A stretch of DNA of 64,000 nucleotides from an uncultured Bacteroides sp. (GCF_905207245.1 NZ_CAJLKP010000008.1:57695-121694); one strand, 5' to 3'. Positions 35,437-45,083 are shown, counted from the first letter of the stretch. A program made the numbers and translations. Notes: a model not told the origin generated them from the sequence alone.

Positions 35437-36834
35437 TTATTCTTTTAGCACCGACGGTTGCGACAGCCTCAAACTGCTTACTACTGCCGCTATTAGCGCA
35501 AACACACTTCCTGTAATCAAACACACCTCCGTACTCTTACTTCCCACCACCCAGCTAAATAGAAGAGCCACAAGAGTCGTCCCCAAAGTCTGTCCCATTA
35601 ACCGTGCCATACCTAACATCCCACTGGCTCCACCCGAACGCTTCGTAGGTGCAGAGGCGATAATAGTGCTGTTATTGGGTGTCTGGAAAAGTCCGAAGCC
35701 AATGCCGCAGACTGCCAATCGCAGACAAATACTGAGGATGGATGATTCTGCATCCAACGTAGAGAGCGAATAAAGTCCGATGCAAAATATTCCCATACCG
35801 ATGCTCCCCAGTATTCCCGGATGGATACGCTCCACCAGATAACCGGCAGCCGGTGCTGCAAATAACGTAGCAAGAGGCCAGGGAGTCAGTAACAATCCAG
35901 TCATTACTTCACTATGTCCCAATGTGTTTTGCAAAAAGAAGGGTAATGAAATCATCGCCAGCATCTGTGCTGTGAACGAACAGATGGAGGTTAATATCGA
36001 AAGTCTGAATATGGGGATTCTCAGTAAATCCAATGGAAGTAGTGGGGATGCCTGACCTAATTGACGGCGTACATAATATGTACCGACAACAATTAATATC
36101 ACTAATTGAATAATCAGATAATCATAGCGTTCGTGATGGGCAAAACCATCCAGTGTATAAATCAGTAATCCGAAAGTAATAGCATTGGCAATGGCACTTA
36201 TGATATCGAATTTCCGTTTGGAGAGTTCTTCCCGTCGGGGCAGATATTTGATACCTAATACCAACGCAATGATACCTAACGGCAGATTGATAGCAAACAA
36301 CCAATGCCAGGAAGCTATCGATAAAATACCGCTGGCAACGGATGGTCCTGCTGCAGCCGAAATAGCAACTACCATCGCATTAATACCCATGCCCCGCCCA
36401 ATTTGTTTTTTAGGATAGATAAGGCGTAACTGAGCAGTATTCACACTCGTTATGGCTGACGCACTGAATCCCTGGAAAACGCGGGCAACTGTCAGTGTCC
36501 AGAAAGAGTCGGAAAGAGCACACATGAGAGATGTTATGCAAAAACAAGCGATGCCGGAGAGGAAAATTTTACGATATCCGAATAGCTCACCCAAAGCGGA
36601 AAATGAAAGTAAAGACACGACGATTGCTAATTGATAACCATTGACAATCCACGTGATTACAGAAGGAGAAGTGCCGAAGTCGTGTGAAAGGGTAGGGAGT
36701 ATTACAGTACTGATATTAATATCGAGTACTGACATGCAGAGGGCAAAGCCAACAGCAACTACAGCCCATATACGCCGCGGAAATGGCAACCCGTCTGTTT
36801 CCTCTATTTTCTGAGATTTTCCATCTTGAATCAT
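35437..36834 (-). CDS. MFS drug/proton antiporter, DHA2 (EmrB/QacA) type
   Basis: 465 residues with about 14 hydrophobic segments. Family motifs include FALCMSVLDINISTVILPTLSHDF in helix 1, GELFGYRKIFLSG (motif A), ARVFQGFSASAI and the TM5 motif GPSVASGIL. The protein should export small toxic compounds with proton import. It is not accompanied by an HlyD-type adaptor, unlike the MFS gene at 48647. Substrate unknown. Confidence 0.9.
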   Translation of the reverse strand: MIQDGKSQKIEETDGLPFPRRIWAVVAVGFALCMSVLDINISTVILPTLSHDFGTSPSVITWIVNGYQLAIVVSLLSFSALGELFGYRKIFLSGIACFCITSLMCALSDSFWTLTVARVFQGFSASAITSVNTAQLRLIYPKKQIGRGMGINAMVVAISAAAGPSVASGILSIASWHWLFAINLPLGIIALVLGIKYLPRREELSKRKFDIISAIANAITFGLLIYTLDGFAHHERYDYLIIQLVILIVVGTYYVRRQLGQASPLLPLDLLRIPIFRLSILTSICSFTAQMLAMISLPFFLQNTLGHSEVMTGLLLTPWPLATLFAAPAAGYLVERIHPGILGSIGMGIFCIGLYSLSTLDAESSILSICLRLAVCGIGFGLFQTPNNSTIIASAPTKRSGGASGMLGMARLMGQTLGTTLVALLFSWVVGSKSTEVCLITGSVFALIAAVVSSLRLSQPSVLKE

Positions 36835-36955
36835 ATAAATTATTTTATCTGCGAACTAAACAAAGTGTCTAATCCGGTGTTCGGAAATGTGCATAAAAAT
36901 AAGTTTTTTTAGAAATTGTCTCGTCGGAAAGTAATGTGGAGAAGAAACTTCTTTG

Positions 36956-36963
36956 TACCTTTG
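36956..36963 (+). promoter_or_regulatory. Putative -7 element of the PurF-like gene
   Basis: TACCTTTG matches TAnnTTTG and is followed about 40 bp later by an AAGGA Shine-Dalgarno and ATG 37005. It lies inside the longer upstream reading frame (36936), which argues against that longer start. Confidence 0.5.
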
Positions 36964-37004
36964 TGCCCGTCAATACTAAAATCAATAATAAATATAAGGA
37001 ATTT

Positions 37005-38417
37005 ATGGGAGGATTTTTCGGGACAGTCTCCAAAGCGAGCTGTGTGACGGACTTATTTTACGGTACAGATTATAATTCACATTTAGGAACCAAGCGAGGC
37101 GGACTTGCCACGTATGATGAAGAAGAGGGCATGTTTGCCCGATCCATACACAACCTGGAAAGTACGTATTTTCGAACCAAGTTTGAAGATGAACTGGACA
37201 AATTCAAAGGAAATGCCGGTATAGGAATCATCAGTGACACAGACCCTCAACCTATCATTATCAACTCCCACCTCGGACGCTTCGCCATCGCTACGGTAGC
37301 CAAAATAGTAAATCTGGAAGAAATAGAAGCGGAACTACTCTCTCAAAACATGCACTTCGCTGAACTCAGCTCAGGCAATACTAATCAAACTGAACTTATT
37401 TCATTACTTATTATACAAGGCAGAAACTTTGTAGAAGGTATCGAAAATGTTTTCCGCCGTGTCAAAGGCTCTTGCTCTATGCTGTTGCTGTTGGAAGATG
37501 GTAGCATCATTGCCGCCCGTGATAAATGGGGACGTACTCCGATTGTTATCGGACGGAAAGATGGTGCATATGCTGTAACCAGCGAGTCGAGCAGTTTTCC
37601 GAATCTGGATTATGAAATAGACCGTTATCTTGGTCCGGGTGAAATTGTTCGCCTGACTGCCGACGGAGTGGAACAGTTGAGAAAGCCGGAGGAGAAAATG
37701 CAGATTTGCTCGTTCCTGTGGGTTTATTACGGTTTCCCTACTTCTTGCTATGAAGGTCGCAACGTGGAAGATGTACGTTTTACCAGTGGTTTGAAGATGG
37801 GACAACGGGATGATTCCAAGGTGGATTGCGCTTGTGGTATTCCCGATTCAGGTGTTGGTATGGCATTGGGGTATGCCGAAGGAAAAGGGGTGCCTTATCA
37901 TCGTGCCATTTCCAAATATACGCCGACATGGCCGCGTAGCTTTACTCCCAGCAAGCAGGAAATGCGCTCGTTGGTGGCAAAAATGAAACTTATACCAAAC
38001 CGTGCTATGCTGGAAGGCAAGCGGGTGTTGTTCTGTGATGACTCGATTGTGCGTGGTACGCAGCTTCGTGATAATGTGAAAGTGCTATATGAATATGGTG
38101 CAAAAGAAGTACATATCCGTATTGCTTGTCCTCCGTTGATTTATGCATGTCCGTTTGTTGGTTTTACGGCTTCCAAGAGTCCGTTGGAGCTGATTACCCG
38201 TCGTATTATTAAAGAATTGGAAGGAGATGCGGATAAGAATCTGGACAAGTATGCTACCACCGGTTCACCGGAATATGAGAAGATGGTCAGCATCATTGCC
38301 GAACGTTTTGGTCTTACTACTCTGAAATTTAATACACTGGAAACTTTGGTTGAAGCCATCGGATTGCCGAAATGTAAGATTTGTACACATTGTTTTGATG
38401 GTAGCAGTTGCTTCTAA
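37005..38417 (+). CDS. PurF-like amidophosphoribosyltransferase paralogue lacking the nucleophile cysteine
   Basis: 470 residues from ATG 37005, chosen because AAGGA lies at 36996-37000 and a promoter element lies between this start and the upstream one at 36936. The protein has a class II glutamine amidotransferase domain and a phosphoribosyltransferase domain with the PRPP loop RVLFCDDSIVRGTQLRD. True PurF begins MCGI after Met; here the N-terminus reads MGGFFGTVSKASC, so the catalytic Cys is a Gly and the first cysteine is Cys13. The C-terminus has a cluster CKICTHC...SSC that could bind metal. It is probably a conserved paralogue, not a pseudogene, since the frame is intact. Reaction uncertain: ammonia-dependent or regulatory. 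Confidence 0.83.
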   Translation: MGGFFGTVSKASCVTDLFYGTDYNSHLGTKRGGLATYDEEEGMFARSIHNLESTYFRTKFEDELDKFKGNAGIGIISDTDPQPIIINSHLGRFAIATVAKIVNLEEIEAELLSQNMHFAELSSGNTNQTELISLLIIQGRNFVEGIENVFRRVKGSCSMLLLLEDGSIIAARDKWGRTPIVIGRKDGAYAVTSESSSFPNLDYEIDRYLGPGEIVRLTADGVEQLRKPEEKMQICSFLWVYYGFPTSCYEGRNVEDVRFTSGLKMGQRDDSKVDCACGIPDSGVGMALGYAEGKGVPYHRAISKYTPTWPRSFTPSKQEMRSLVAKMKLIPNRAMLEGKRVLFCDDSIVRGTQLRDNVKVLYEYGAKEVHIRIACPPLIYACPFVGFTASKSPLELITRRIIKELEGDADKNLDKYATTGSPEYEKMVSIIAERFGLTTLKFNTLETLVEAIGLPKCKICTHCFDGSSCF

Positions 38418-38442
38418 GTAACTCTAAATACTAACATTTTGT

Positions 38443-38484
38443 AAAAAGGGGTGTGAATTGCTTGGCTATTCACGCCCCTTTTTC
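38443..38484 (+). terminator. Terminator after the PurF-like gene
   Basis: aaaaaggggtgtgaat and attcacgccccttttt pair over 16 bp (one G-U) around a 9-nt loop, ending in a T-run. It is 26 bp after the stop codon. Confidence 0.9.
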
Positions 38485-38555
38485 TACCTTTACGGCAGAA
38501 CATGATGTGCTGATGTGAACATATTGGCACATTCTCACATTAAAACATTATTAAT

Positions 38556-39779
38556 ATGGCTTTAGTAGAACGTTTTTTGAAGTATGTAAGCTTCGACACC
38601 CAGTCCAGTGAAGAGACTGAGGTGACTCCAAGTACTCCTGGGCAAATGGTATTTGCCAGGTATCTGAAAGAAGAATTAGAATCTTTAGGTCTGGAAGACA
38701 TAACGTTGGATGAACACGGCTATTTGTTTGCCACCCTTCCGGCCAATATTGATAAACCGGTACCTACTATTGGCTTTATCGCACACATGGATACCAGTCC
38801 CGATATGAGTGGCAAGGATGTATCACCCCGCATCGTTCAAAACTATGACGGTTCGGACATCGTGCTTTGTGAAGAAGAGAAGGTAGTGCTTTCTCCCGAG
38901 CAATTTCCTGAACTGTTGGCTCATAAAGGTGAAGATCTTATTGTCACCAATGGTAAAACATTGCTGGGAGCAGATGATAAAGCCGGTATCGCAGAGATTG
39001 TTTCTGCAATCGTTTATCTGAAGGAACATCCTGAAATCAAGCATGGCAAAATCCGTATTGGTTTTAATCCGGATGAAGAAATCGGGTTGGGAGCACATAA
39101 ATTTGATGTAGAAAAGTTCGGTTGCGCCTGGGCTTATACAATGGATGGCGGCGAAGCCGGTGAATTGGAGTTTGAGAACTTCAATGCAGCGTCTGCCAAA
39201 ATAACTTTCAAAGGCCGCAACGTGCATCCGGGATATGCCAAGAATAAGATGATTAACTCTATTCGCGTAGCCAACCGTTTCTGTGCTATGTTGCCCGGAC
39301 ATGAAACGCCGGAGCATACCGAAGGTTATGAAGGTTTCTATCATCTCATCAGTTTTAACGGTGATGTGGAGCAGACTACGGTTGCCTATATCATTCGTGA
39401 CCATAACCGTACCCGTTTTGAAACTCGCAAGAAAGAGATTGAACAGCTTGTTCAGAAAATCAATGCTGAATATGGTGAAGGTATTGCCAAACTTGAACTT
39501 CGTGACCAATACTATAATATGCGTGAGAAGATTGAACCCGTGATGCATATCATCGATACTGCCTTTGATGCAATGGAAGCTGTAGGCGTGAAGCCGAATG
39601 TGAAGCCAATCCGTGGCGGTACGGACGGTGCGCAGCTTTCTTTCAAGGGTTTGCCTTGTCCCAATATCTTTGCAGGTGGTCTGAACTTCCACGGACGATA
39701 TGAATTCGTTCCTATCCAGAACATGGAGAAAGCGATGAACGTTATCGTGAAGATTGCCGAACTTGTTGCTGCTAAATAA
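38556..39779 (+). CDS. pepT: Peptidase T (tripeptide aminopeptidase)
   Basis: 407 residues, M20 metallopeptidase family. Zinc ligands are in IAHMDTSPD, GADDKAGIAEIV, NPDEEIGLGAHKF and YTMDGG; the C-terminal ligand is in FAGGLNFHGRYEF. It removes N-terminal residues from tripeptides in the cytosol. The gene is 138 bp after the PurF-like gene and 19 bp before gcvT, so pepT and gcvT may be co-transcribed. Confidence 0.97.
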   Translation: MALVERFLKYVSFDTQSSEETEVTPSTPGQMVFARYLKEELESLGLEDITLDEHGYLFATLPANIDKPVPTIGFIAHMDTSPDMSGKDVSPRIVQNYDGSDIVLCEEEKVVLSPEQFPELLAHKGEDLIVTNGKTLLGADDKAGIAEIVSAIVYLKEHPEIKHGKIRIGFNPDEEIGLGAHKFDVEKFGCAWAYTMDGGEAGELEFENFNAASAKITFKGRNVHPGYAKNKMINSIRVANRFCAMLPGHETPEHTEGYEGFYHLISFNGDVEQTTVAYIIRDHNRTRFETRKKEIEQLVQKINAEYGEGIAKLELRDQYYNMREKIEPVMHIIDTAFDAMEAVGVKPNVKPIRGGTDGAQLSFKGLPCPNIFAGGLNFHGRYEFVPIQNMEKAMNVIVKIAELVAAK

Positions 39780-39798
39780 TAATTCAATACCTTAAAAC

Positions 39799-40884
39799 AT
39801 GAAAACCACTCCGTTTACTGAAAAACATATCTCGCTGGGTGCTAAGATGCACGAGTTTGCGGGATACAATATGCCGATAGAATATTCCGGCATCATTGAT
39901 GAACATCTGACTGTTTGTAATGCTGTCGGTGTATTTGATGTTTCCCATATGGGAGAGTTCTGGGTGAAAGGTCCGAATGCGTTGGCTTTTCTTCAGAAAG
40001 TGACTTCTAACAATGTGGCTGCCCTGACCCCGGGTAAGGTGCAATATACCTGTTTCCCAAATGAAGATGGTGGCATTGTAGATGATTTGTTGGTCTATCA
40101 TTATGAGCCGGAGAAATATCTGCTGGTAGTAAATGCCTCAAACATAGAGAAAGACTGGAACTGGTGTGTTTCGCACAATACTGAAGGTGCCGAGTTGGAG
40201 AATGCTTCCGACCGCATGGCCCAACTTGCTGTGCAGGGCCCGAAAGCCATTCTTGCATTGCAGAAACTGACGAGTATTGATTTGTCATCCCTTCCTTATT
40301 ACACCTTTACGCATGGTGAGTTTGCCGGTGAGAAAGACGTGATTATTTCTAACACAGGCTATACCGGTGCAGGCGGCTTTGAACTTTATTTTTACCCTGA
40401 AGCTGCCAACAAGATTTGGAATGCTGTGTTCGAGGCAGGCGAAGAGTTTGGTATAAAGCCAATCGGTCTGGGTGCCCGCGATACCCTTCGTTTGGAAATG
40501 GGCTTCTGTCTGTATGGCAATGATCTGGATGATACGACATCGCCCATTGAAGCCGGATTAGGTTGGATTACCAAATTTGTGGAAGGTAAGAACTTTACCA
40601 ATCGCCTGGCATTAGAGAAGCAGAAGACAGAAGGAACCGTCCGTAAGCTGGTTGGTTTCGAAATGGTGGATCGTGGTATTCCGCGTCATGGGTACGAATT
40701 ATTCAGTGCAGATAGTGAAGCTATCGGTGTGGTTACTTCGGGCACCATGTCACCAACCCGTAAGATTGGTATAGGTATGGGATATGTAAAGCCGGAGTAC
40801 AGCAAAATAGGTACGGAAATTTGTATTGACATGCGTGGACGTAAGTTGAAAGCAGTGGTGGTTCGTCCGCCATTCCGCAAGTAA
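39799..40884 (+). CDS. gcvT: Aminomethyltransferase, glycine cleavage T protein
   Basis: 361 residues. It takes the aminomethyl group from the H protein and transfers the methylene to tetrahydrofolate, releasing ammonia. Conserved features are GAKMHEFAGYNMPIEYSGI at the N-terminus, FDVSHMGEF, QYTCFPNEDGGIVDDLLVY, TGYTGAGGFELY and VTSGTMSPT. No other glycine cleavage gene is in the window. The stop is followed by a bidirectional terminator. Confidence 0.97.
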   Translation: MKTTPFTEKHISLGAKMHEFAGYNMPIEYSGIIDEHLTVCNAVGVFDVSHMGEFWVKGPNALAFLQKVTSNNVAALTPGKVQYTCFPNEDGGIVDDLLVYHYEPEKYLLVVNASNIEKDWNWCVSHNTEGAELENASDRMAQLAVQGPKAILALQKLTSIDLSSLPYYTFTHGEFAGEKDVIISNTGYTGAGGFELYFYPEAANKIWNAVFEAGEEFGIKPIGLGARDTLRLEMGFCLYGNDLDDTTSPIEAGLGWITKFVEGKNFTNRLALEKQKTEGTVRKLVGFEMVDRGIPRHGYELFSADSEAIGVVTSGTMSPTRKIGIGMGYVKPEYSKIGTEICIDMRGRKLKAVVVRPPFRK

Positions 40885-40908
40885 ATCATAGAATTGTATT
40901 AAAAGAAC

Positions 40909-40943
40909 AAGGGCGCCTGAATTGATTAGATTCAGGCGTCCTT
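40909..40943. terminator. Bidirectional terminator between gcvT and the M48-like gene
   Basis: aagggcgcctgaat and attcaggcgtcctt pair over 14 bp (one G-U) around tgattag. It separates two convergent genes; the T-tracts are short. Confidence 0.8.
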
Positions 40944-40952
40944 GCTATACTT

Positions 40953-42473
40953 CTATAGTCTACTGATTTTATCTAATAATTGATTTGCCCAATTAATCTC
41001 TTTGCTTGCCCATTCTTCGTCTTCTGCTTGTACTCCCTGTTTTTGATAACGGGAAAGCAGGCCTAAATATTCTTTCAGTGTACTGGCTGCTTTTGCTTGT
41101 TTATTCATGCGCATAAGCAATAGGATTTCCTGCTTGTATATGTCGAGATTGGGATTATCTCCTGCCAGTTCTCTGGCTTTCCAAAGCAGGGTGGCACATT
41201 CTTCATTCACTTCTTCAGTATTGTAAAGTGCCATTTGAGATTTTACCAGGATGATATAATCATGATCTGAAGCGAGGTTGTTGTTGATGTTCTTTTGAAC
41301 TAATCGTATTGCGTCATCATAACGTTGGTCTGCCATGTTCATGGCGGCATTGAAAGTCACAATATCCGACATGGTCCTGATGTAAGGTCGGCTGCTCTGA
41401 CTCTCTGCTTTGCCGGACTTTTCTATTCGTTTTCTTAAGTTGTCAATACTGCCATACCGGAGCAGGTTATCGCCACGGTTCTGCATATTATAGAATCCGA
41501 TAATTTTGGCAAGCGCGGAAGATAAACCATCAGGATTCATACCTCTGAATGCCAGCAATTCGCGGGCAACCCTGTCGGCTGAATATTCCTGGTTATTCTT
41601 ATATTTCATTCCCAAACGGTTGATCACATTGACATTCAATAGGGCGGCGATACTTCCGATGCTGGCGACGGCACTTACACCTAAAGCGGTGTCATCATCG
41701 TCCCAATACGCTACATCCAGAGCTGCTTCGGCTGTAACGGCGAGTACTGTTCCCCAGAATGCTGCCCGTTTGGCACGGCGTTCGGCACGATAAATATTAT
41801 TAATCTGATGATCCAGCACAAAGTGAGCCATTTCACTGGCAATGACTGCGGCGAGTTCATTTTCCGAATCGAGAGTACAGAGCAAACCAGTGCTGATGAG
41901 CATGGTTCCGTTGGGCAACATATAAGCATCCGGTTCGGGAGATTGGATGACACGTACGTTCAAACGTTCATTGCGATTGGGATCAATGCCTGTGGCAGTT
42001 AGTTTCGCAAAGATATTTTGTACGTATGAAGTGATGAAGTCGTCGTCATAAGCGATGTCTTCCAGTTTGTATAGGTAATCCCGGCATTCTTCATCTACTT
42101 CCCGGCGTAGCTTGGTGTGGTATCCATACTGATTGAAGTATTCGTACAGATGTTGTTTCAAATATGTTTGTTGCCAAAACTCCTGATTGGTTTTAGGGGG
42201 CAGAAAAGTAACGGCTTTCATGTTTTCGGCTGGAATTGCTATCTGTATACCGTTGATTTCGGCTGCATAAAAGATGTCGGAACCGACTTTATCGGTTGTT
42301 TTCATTTTTACCACTCTCCGGATAACTACGGGAGTACCGGCAGGGTAGTTTTCATACGTTTGTTTTAATTCGCCTTTTATGGCAATCGGGCCGCTCAAAT
42401 CTTTTTGTTTGGCAGCAAATCCTGCCGTAGAGAGGACAACAGCAAGAATGACGAAAGTGATAAGACGTTTCAT
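40953..42473 (-). CDS. M48-like exported protein with degenerate zinc-protease motif
   Basis: 506 residues with a signal peptide (FVILAVVLSTAGFAAKQK). The central part is recognisable as M48 (Ste24/HtpX/BepA-like): ELAAVIASEMAHFVLDHQ at about 208-225 and EYSADRVARELL for the third ligand. The HExxH motif reads Ser213-Glu-Met-Ala-His217, so the first zinc-binding histidine is missing. The C-terminal third is helical and TPR-like. It could be an envelope chaperone or assembly factor without protease activity. The frame is intact, so this is not simple decay. Confidence 0.8.
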   Translation of the reverse strand: MKRLITFVILAVVLSTAGFAAKQKDLSGPIAIKGELKQTYENYPAGTPVVIRRVVKMKTTDKVGSDIFYAAEINGIQIAIPAENMKAVTFLPPKTNQEFWQQTYLKQHLYEYFNQYGYHTKLRREVDEECRDYLYKLEDIAYDDDFITSYVQNIFAKLTATGIDPNRNERLNVRVIQSPEPDAYMLPNGTMLISTGLLCTLDSENELAAVIASEMAHFVLDHQINNIYRAERRAKRAAFWGTVLAVTAEAALDVAYWDDDDTALGVSAVASIGSIAALLNVNVINRLGMKYKNNQEYSADRVARELLAFRGMNPDGLSSALAKIIGFYNMQNRGDNLLRYGSIDNLRKRIEKSGKAESQSSRPYIRTMSDIVTFNAAMNMADQRYDDAIRLVQKNINNNLASDHDYIILVKSQMALYNTEEVNEECATLLWKARELAGDNPNLDIYKQEILLLMRMNKQAKAASTLKEYLGLLSRYQKQGVQAEDEEWASKEINWANQLLDKISRL

Positions 42474-42532
42474 GTTGATTTTTTTTACGGTTCGTACTAT
42501 TGACTTGTAATCAAAATTACTGATACAAAAAT

Positions 42533-42556
42533 AGGAAAGAGTTTTCTCTCTTTCCT
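42533..42556 (-). terminator. Terminator after the histidine kinase gene
   Basis: aggaaagag and ctctttcct pair over 9 bp around a 6-nt loop. Read on the minus strand, the stem is followed by ATTTTTGT. This ends the kinase transcript about 40 bp after its stop; the T-run also resembles a -7 box for the next leftward gene. Confidence 0.75.
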
Positions 42557-42597
42557 GTTCTTTTCCCTACAAAGTGATAGGGAATTTCCTATTCCAT

Positions 42598-44577
42598 TTA
42601 CTTTAATGGATGTTCGAAGGTGAATAAACATCCGCCATGGTAGGTATCATCTAAATATACTTGTGCTTCTATACGCTCTGCTAGAATACGACATAAGGAT
42701 AATCCTAATCCGGCACCAGGCACAAAAGAATCCACTTTATAAAATCGTGAGAATATTTTTTCTTTTAGTTCGCTTTTTACACCAATTCCAGTGTCTCGCA
42801 CATGGAAGTACAACTTGTTATTTTTGTTGTCTACCTCATAACTTAGCTCTACTTCACCGCTTGAAGTGAACTTTAGTGCATTATGTAGCAGGTTGATAAG
42901 TATTTGATGTACGATGTCTTCGTTAGACGAAAGTACATAGTCTGTCTGGCATGGAGTATAGTAAAATCTCACGTCCGGCTGAGTGTATTTTTGCATTTCC
43001 TGAAGCAGTTTATTTGCAAACTCGTTTACCGGAATATCCTGATAAGTTAATGTTTGGTCCCCACTGTCAATATTGGCAATAGAAATCATGTCACTGATAA
43101 TTTTCAGTAACTTATCACTATTCTTTTTTATGGTCGCACTGATTTCTTTGGTTTCCTGTCTGCTCAAAGGTATTTCTGCCAGACATTCGGAGAAGCCTAC
43201 AATGGCATTCAACGGTGTCCGTACTTCATGGTTCATATTTTGGATGAAAGCTGTCTTCATGAGTTGAGCTTGTTGTGCTTTCTCATTAGCCTGCTGCAAT
43301 TCCTGGGCTTGTTTTCTCAGTAAACGGTTGTTCTTCAGTTTATGACGATAGAACTGGATGCCGATGGCTAAAGCGCCGGTTAATACAACAATCAGTGCGC
43401 AAGCATAAAGGAACTGCATATTGCGTGCTTTTAAACTTATATCTCTGGCTTCAAGTTCCAGCTTATTCATATTATAGCGGGTGGATAACTCATTGAGTTG
43501 TTTCTGGGTATCATTTTTATATAATGAGTCGCTCAGGGATACGTATTTACGTAGCATAAGATATGCTTCGTTATGTCTGTGAGCCTGGTGCAAGGCAGAG
43601 GCTTTTTTACTGTATACCCTTTTAAGGTTTGTCATGTTATGTGATTGCCGATAATATTCTGCACTTGAGTCCAGATAGGCGAGTAGTGTATCGAAGTTGT
43701 TTTTTAATGCAGCATATTCTTTTTTGGTACCATATAAATAAATGCGGTTTACATATGGCGATTCTCGATATAAATCTTCCATCTCAGTCAAGTATTTTTG
43801 CAGGATAGCGGTATCCTTTAATTCGGTGAATACCACTGATGCCATATCCTTTATCATCAAGACGCGGGCTATACTCATATTGACAGTAGAGCCGATGAGT
43901 GATGCGTTAGCTAACGAATCTAAATGATAAAATGCATTCTGAGCTTCTTGAAATTTATCCATACTCTTTAGGATGACTATGTAATTGGAGCATAATGGAG
44001 TATATTCATCCCAAAGCTCGTGTTTCTCAAATAGTTGCATGGCTTGCGTAATATATGGTAAAGCTTTGGCATAATTTTTATTTGCCCCATAAAAATTACC
44101 TATTTCATTCAGGCTGAATGCCAGTCCTATTTCACTTTTCCTTTCCAATGCATCATTGTACATCTTATTCATTTCTTTCATATCCTCTTCGGAAGCATTG
44201 GCATATATGGAAGCTTCGCATAAGAGACTCCAATTCCTATAGAATTCGACTTCATTATGAAGGCTGAGGGATAAATTTTTTATAATAGGAGTGTATTTCT
44301 TCATGCTGTCTACTTCACCGTGCTGGTAGTGAAAATAATTTCTGTCCTTGTATAAATAGTACAAGTCTATTGTTTTATCTCCCTTTTGGGTATCGATGTC
44401 TTTCTTTATCTTATTCCAGCGTGAAAGATATAAATCCGGTTGGTCATAATAATTTTTTAATTCAGAAAAAACAGTAGGGATGGAATCCGATTTGAATTTC
44501 ATTTCTTTCTGTGCTTTTATTTGCAGTGAGAACACAAAAGTACAGAGTATTACTATCAAATGCGGATAGTTTCTCAT
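42598..44577 (-). CDS. TPR-containing membrane sensor histidine kinase
   Basis: 659 residues from ATG 44577, which places a clean signal peptide (HLIVILCTFVFSLQIKAQ) at the N-terminus; the upstream ATG at 44625 would add 16 charged residues before it. The periplasmic part is made of TPR-like helices. One membrane helix follows (FLYACALIVVLTGALAIGIQF), then a coiled coil and the kinase core with phospho-acceptor His near residue 450 (NMNHEVRTPLNAIVGFSE). The ATP-binding N, G1 and G2 boxes are LLHNALKF, DTGIG and GAGLGLSL. There is no receiver domain and no response regulator gene nearby, so its partner must be elsewhere. Confidence 0.93.
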   Translation of the reverse strand: MRNYPHLIVILCTFVFSLQIKAQKEMKFKSDSIPTVFSELKNYYDQPDLYLSRWNKIKKDIDTQKGDKTIDLYYLYKDRNYFHYQHGEVDSMKKYTPIIKNLSLSLHNEVEFYRNWSLLCEASIYANASEEDMKEMNKMYNDALERKSEIGLAFSLNEIGNFYGANKNYAKALPYITQAMQLFEKHELWDEYTPLCSNYIVILKSMDKFQEAQNAFYHLDSLANASLIGSTVNMSIARVLMIKDMASVVFTELKDTAILQKYLTEMEDLYRESPYVNRIYLYGTKKEYAALKNNFDTLLAYLDSSAEYYRQSHNMTNLKRVYSKKASALHQAHRHNEAYLMLRKYVSLSDSLYKNDTQKQLNELSTRYNMNKLELEARDISLKARNMQFLYACALIVVLTGALAIGIQFYRHKLKNNRLLRKQAQELQQANEKAQQAQLMKTAFIQNMNHEVRTPLNAIVGFSECLAEIPLSRQETKEISATIKKNSDKLLKIISDMISIANIDSGDQTLTYQDIPVNEFANKLLQEMQKYTQPDVRFYYTPCQTDYVLSSNEDIVHQILINLLHNALKFTSSGEVELSYEVDNKNNKLYFHVRDTGIGVKSELKEKIFSRFYKVDSFVPGAGLGLSLCRILAERIEAQVYLDDTYHGGCLFTFEHPLK

Positions 44578-44665
44578 AGCAAGTATTGTCCTGTTATTTT
44601 GGAATTCTTCTTTTATGAACCACAAATATATGCAAATTCATTAGTATTTGTGTATGTATGTATAC

Positions 44666-44703
44666 AAAAAAGGGAGACTTTTTTCAAAATCCCCCTTTTT
44701 TGC
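44666..44703 (-). terminator. Terminator after rpmE
   Basis: On the minus strand aaaaaaggg and cccttttttg arms pair around a T/A-rich loop and end in a T-run, about 15 bp after the rpmE stop codon. Confidence 0.75.
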
Positions 44704-44718
44704 TTTCATGAAGCAGAA

Positions 44719-44973
44719 TTATTTCTTTTTACGGTCACCGTAGCGGCTCATGAACTTATCAACGCGACCTGCTGTATCTACTAATGTAGACTTACCAGTG
44801 TAGAACGGGTGAGAAGTGTTAGAGATTTCCATCTTTACCAACGGATAAGTTTCACCTTCAAACTCGATGGTTTCTTTCGTATTTACAGTTGAACGAGACA
44901 AAAACATGTCACCATTAGACATATCTTTGAACACTACCGGGCGGTAATTTTCAGGATGAATACCTTTTTTCAT
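44719..44973 (-). CDS. rpmE2: 50S ribosomal protein L31, type B
   Basis: 84 residues: MKKGIHPENYRPVVFKD and the end SRYGDRKKK are typical of bacterial L31. The type B form is shown by its greater length and the lack of the zinc-binding CxxC motif. In bacteria with both forms, the B form serves when zinc is scarce; here it may be the only one. It has its own consensus promoter. Confidence 0.97.
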   Translation of the reverse strand: MKKGIHPENYRPVVFKDMSNGDMFLSRSTVNTKETIEFEGETYPLVKMEISNTSHPFYTGKSTLVDTAGRVDKFMSRYGDRKKK

Positions 44974-45052
44974 TTCAATATTTGTTTTTTAATTATTATA
45001 TTCGGTTACTATTTTGGTAATAAATAGTGTAATGGTCTTATTTTTCAGAGCG

Positions 45053-45083
45053 CAAAGATAGTGCAAGTCGCAGATAATACAAA
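45053..45083 (-). promoter_or_regulatory. Promoter of rpmE
   Basis: On the minus strand TTTG (45083-45080), 19 bp and TATCTTTG (45060-45053) fully match the Bacteroides promoter consensus, giving a leader of about 70 nt. I saw no clear regulatory hairpin in that leader. Confidence 0.8.

Noticed and set aside
36936..37004. Longer start of the PurF-like gene
   Set aside because: The -7 promoter element lies inside this extension and a good Shine-Dalgarno precedes the later ATG, so the extension is not transcribed as coding sequence.
38823..39692. 289-residue leftward open frame inside pepT
   Set aside because: Antisense to a complete pepT; no promoter or domain supports it.
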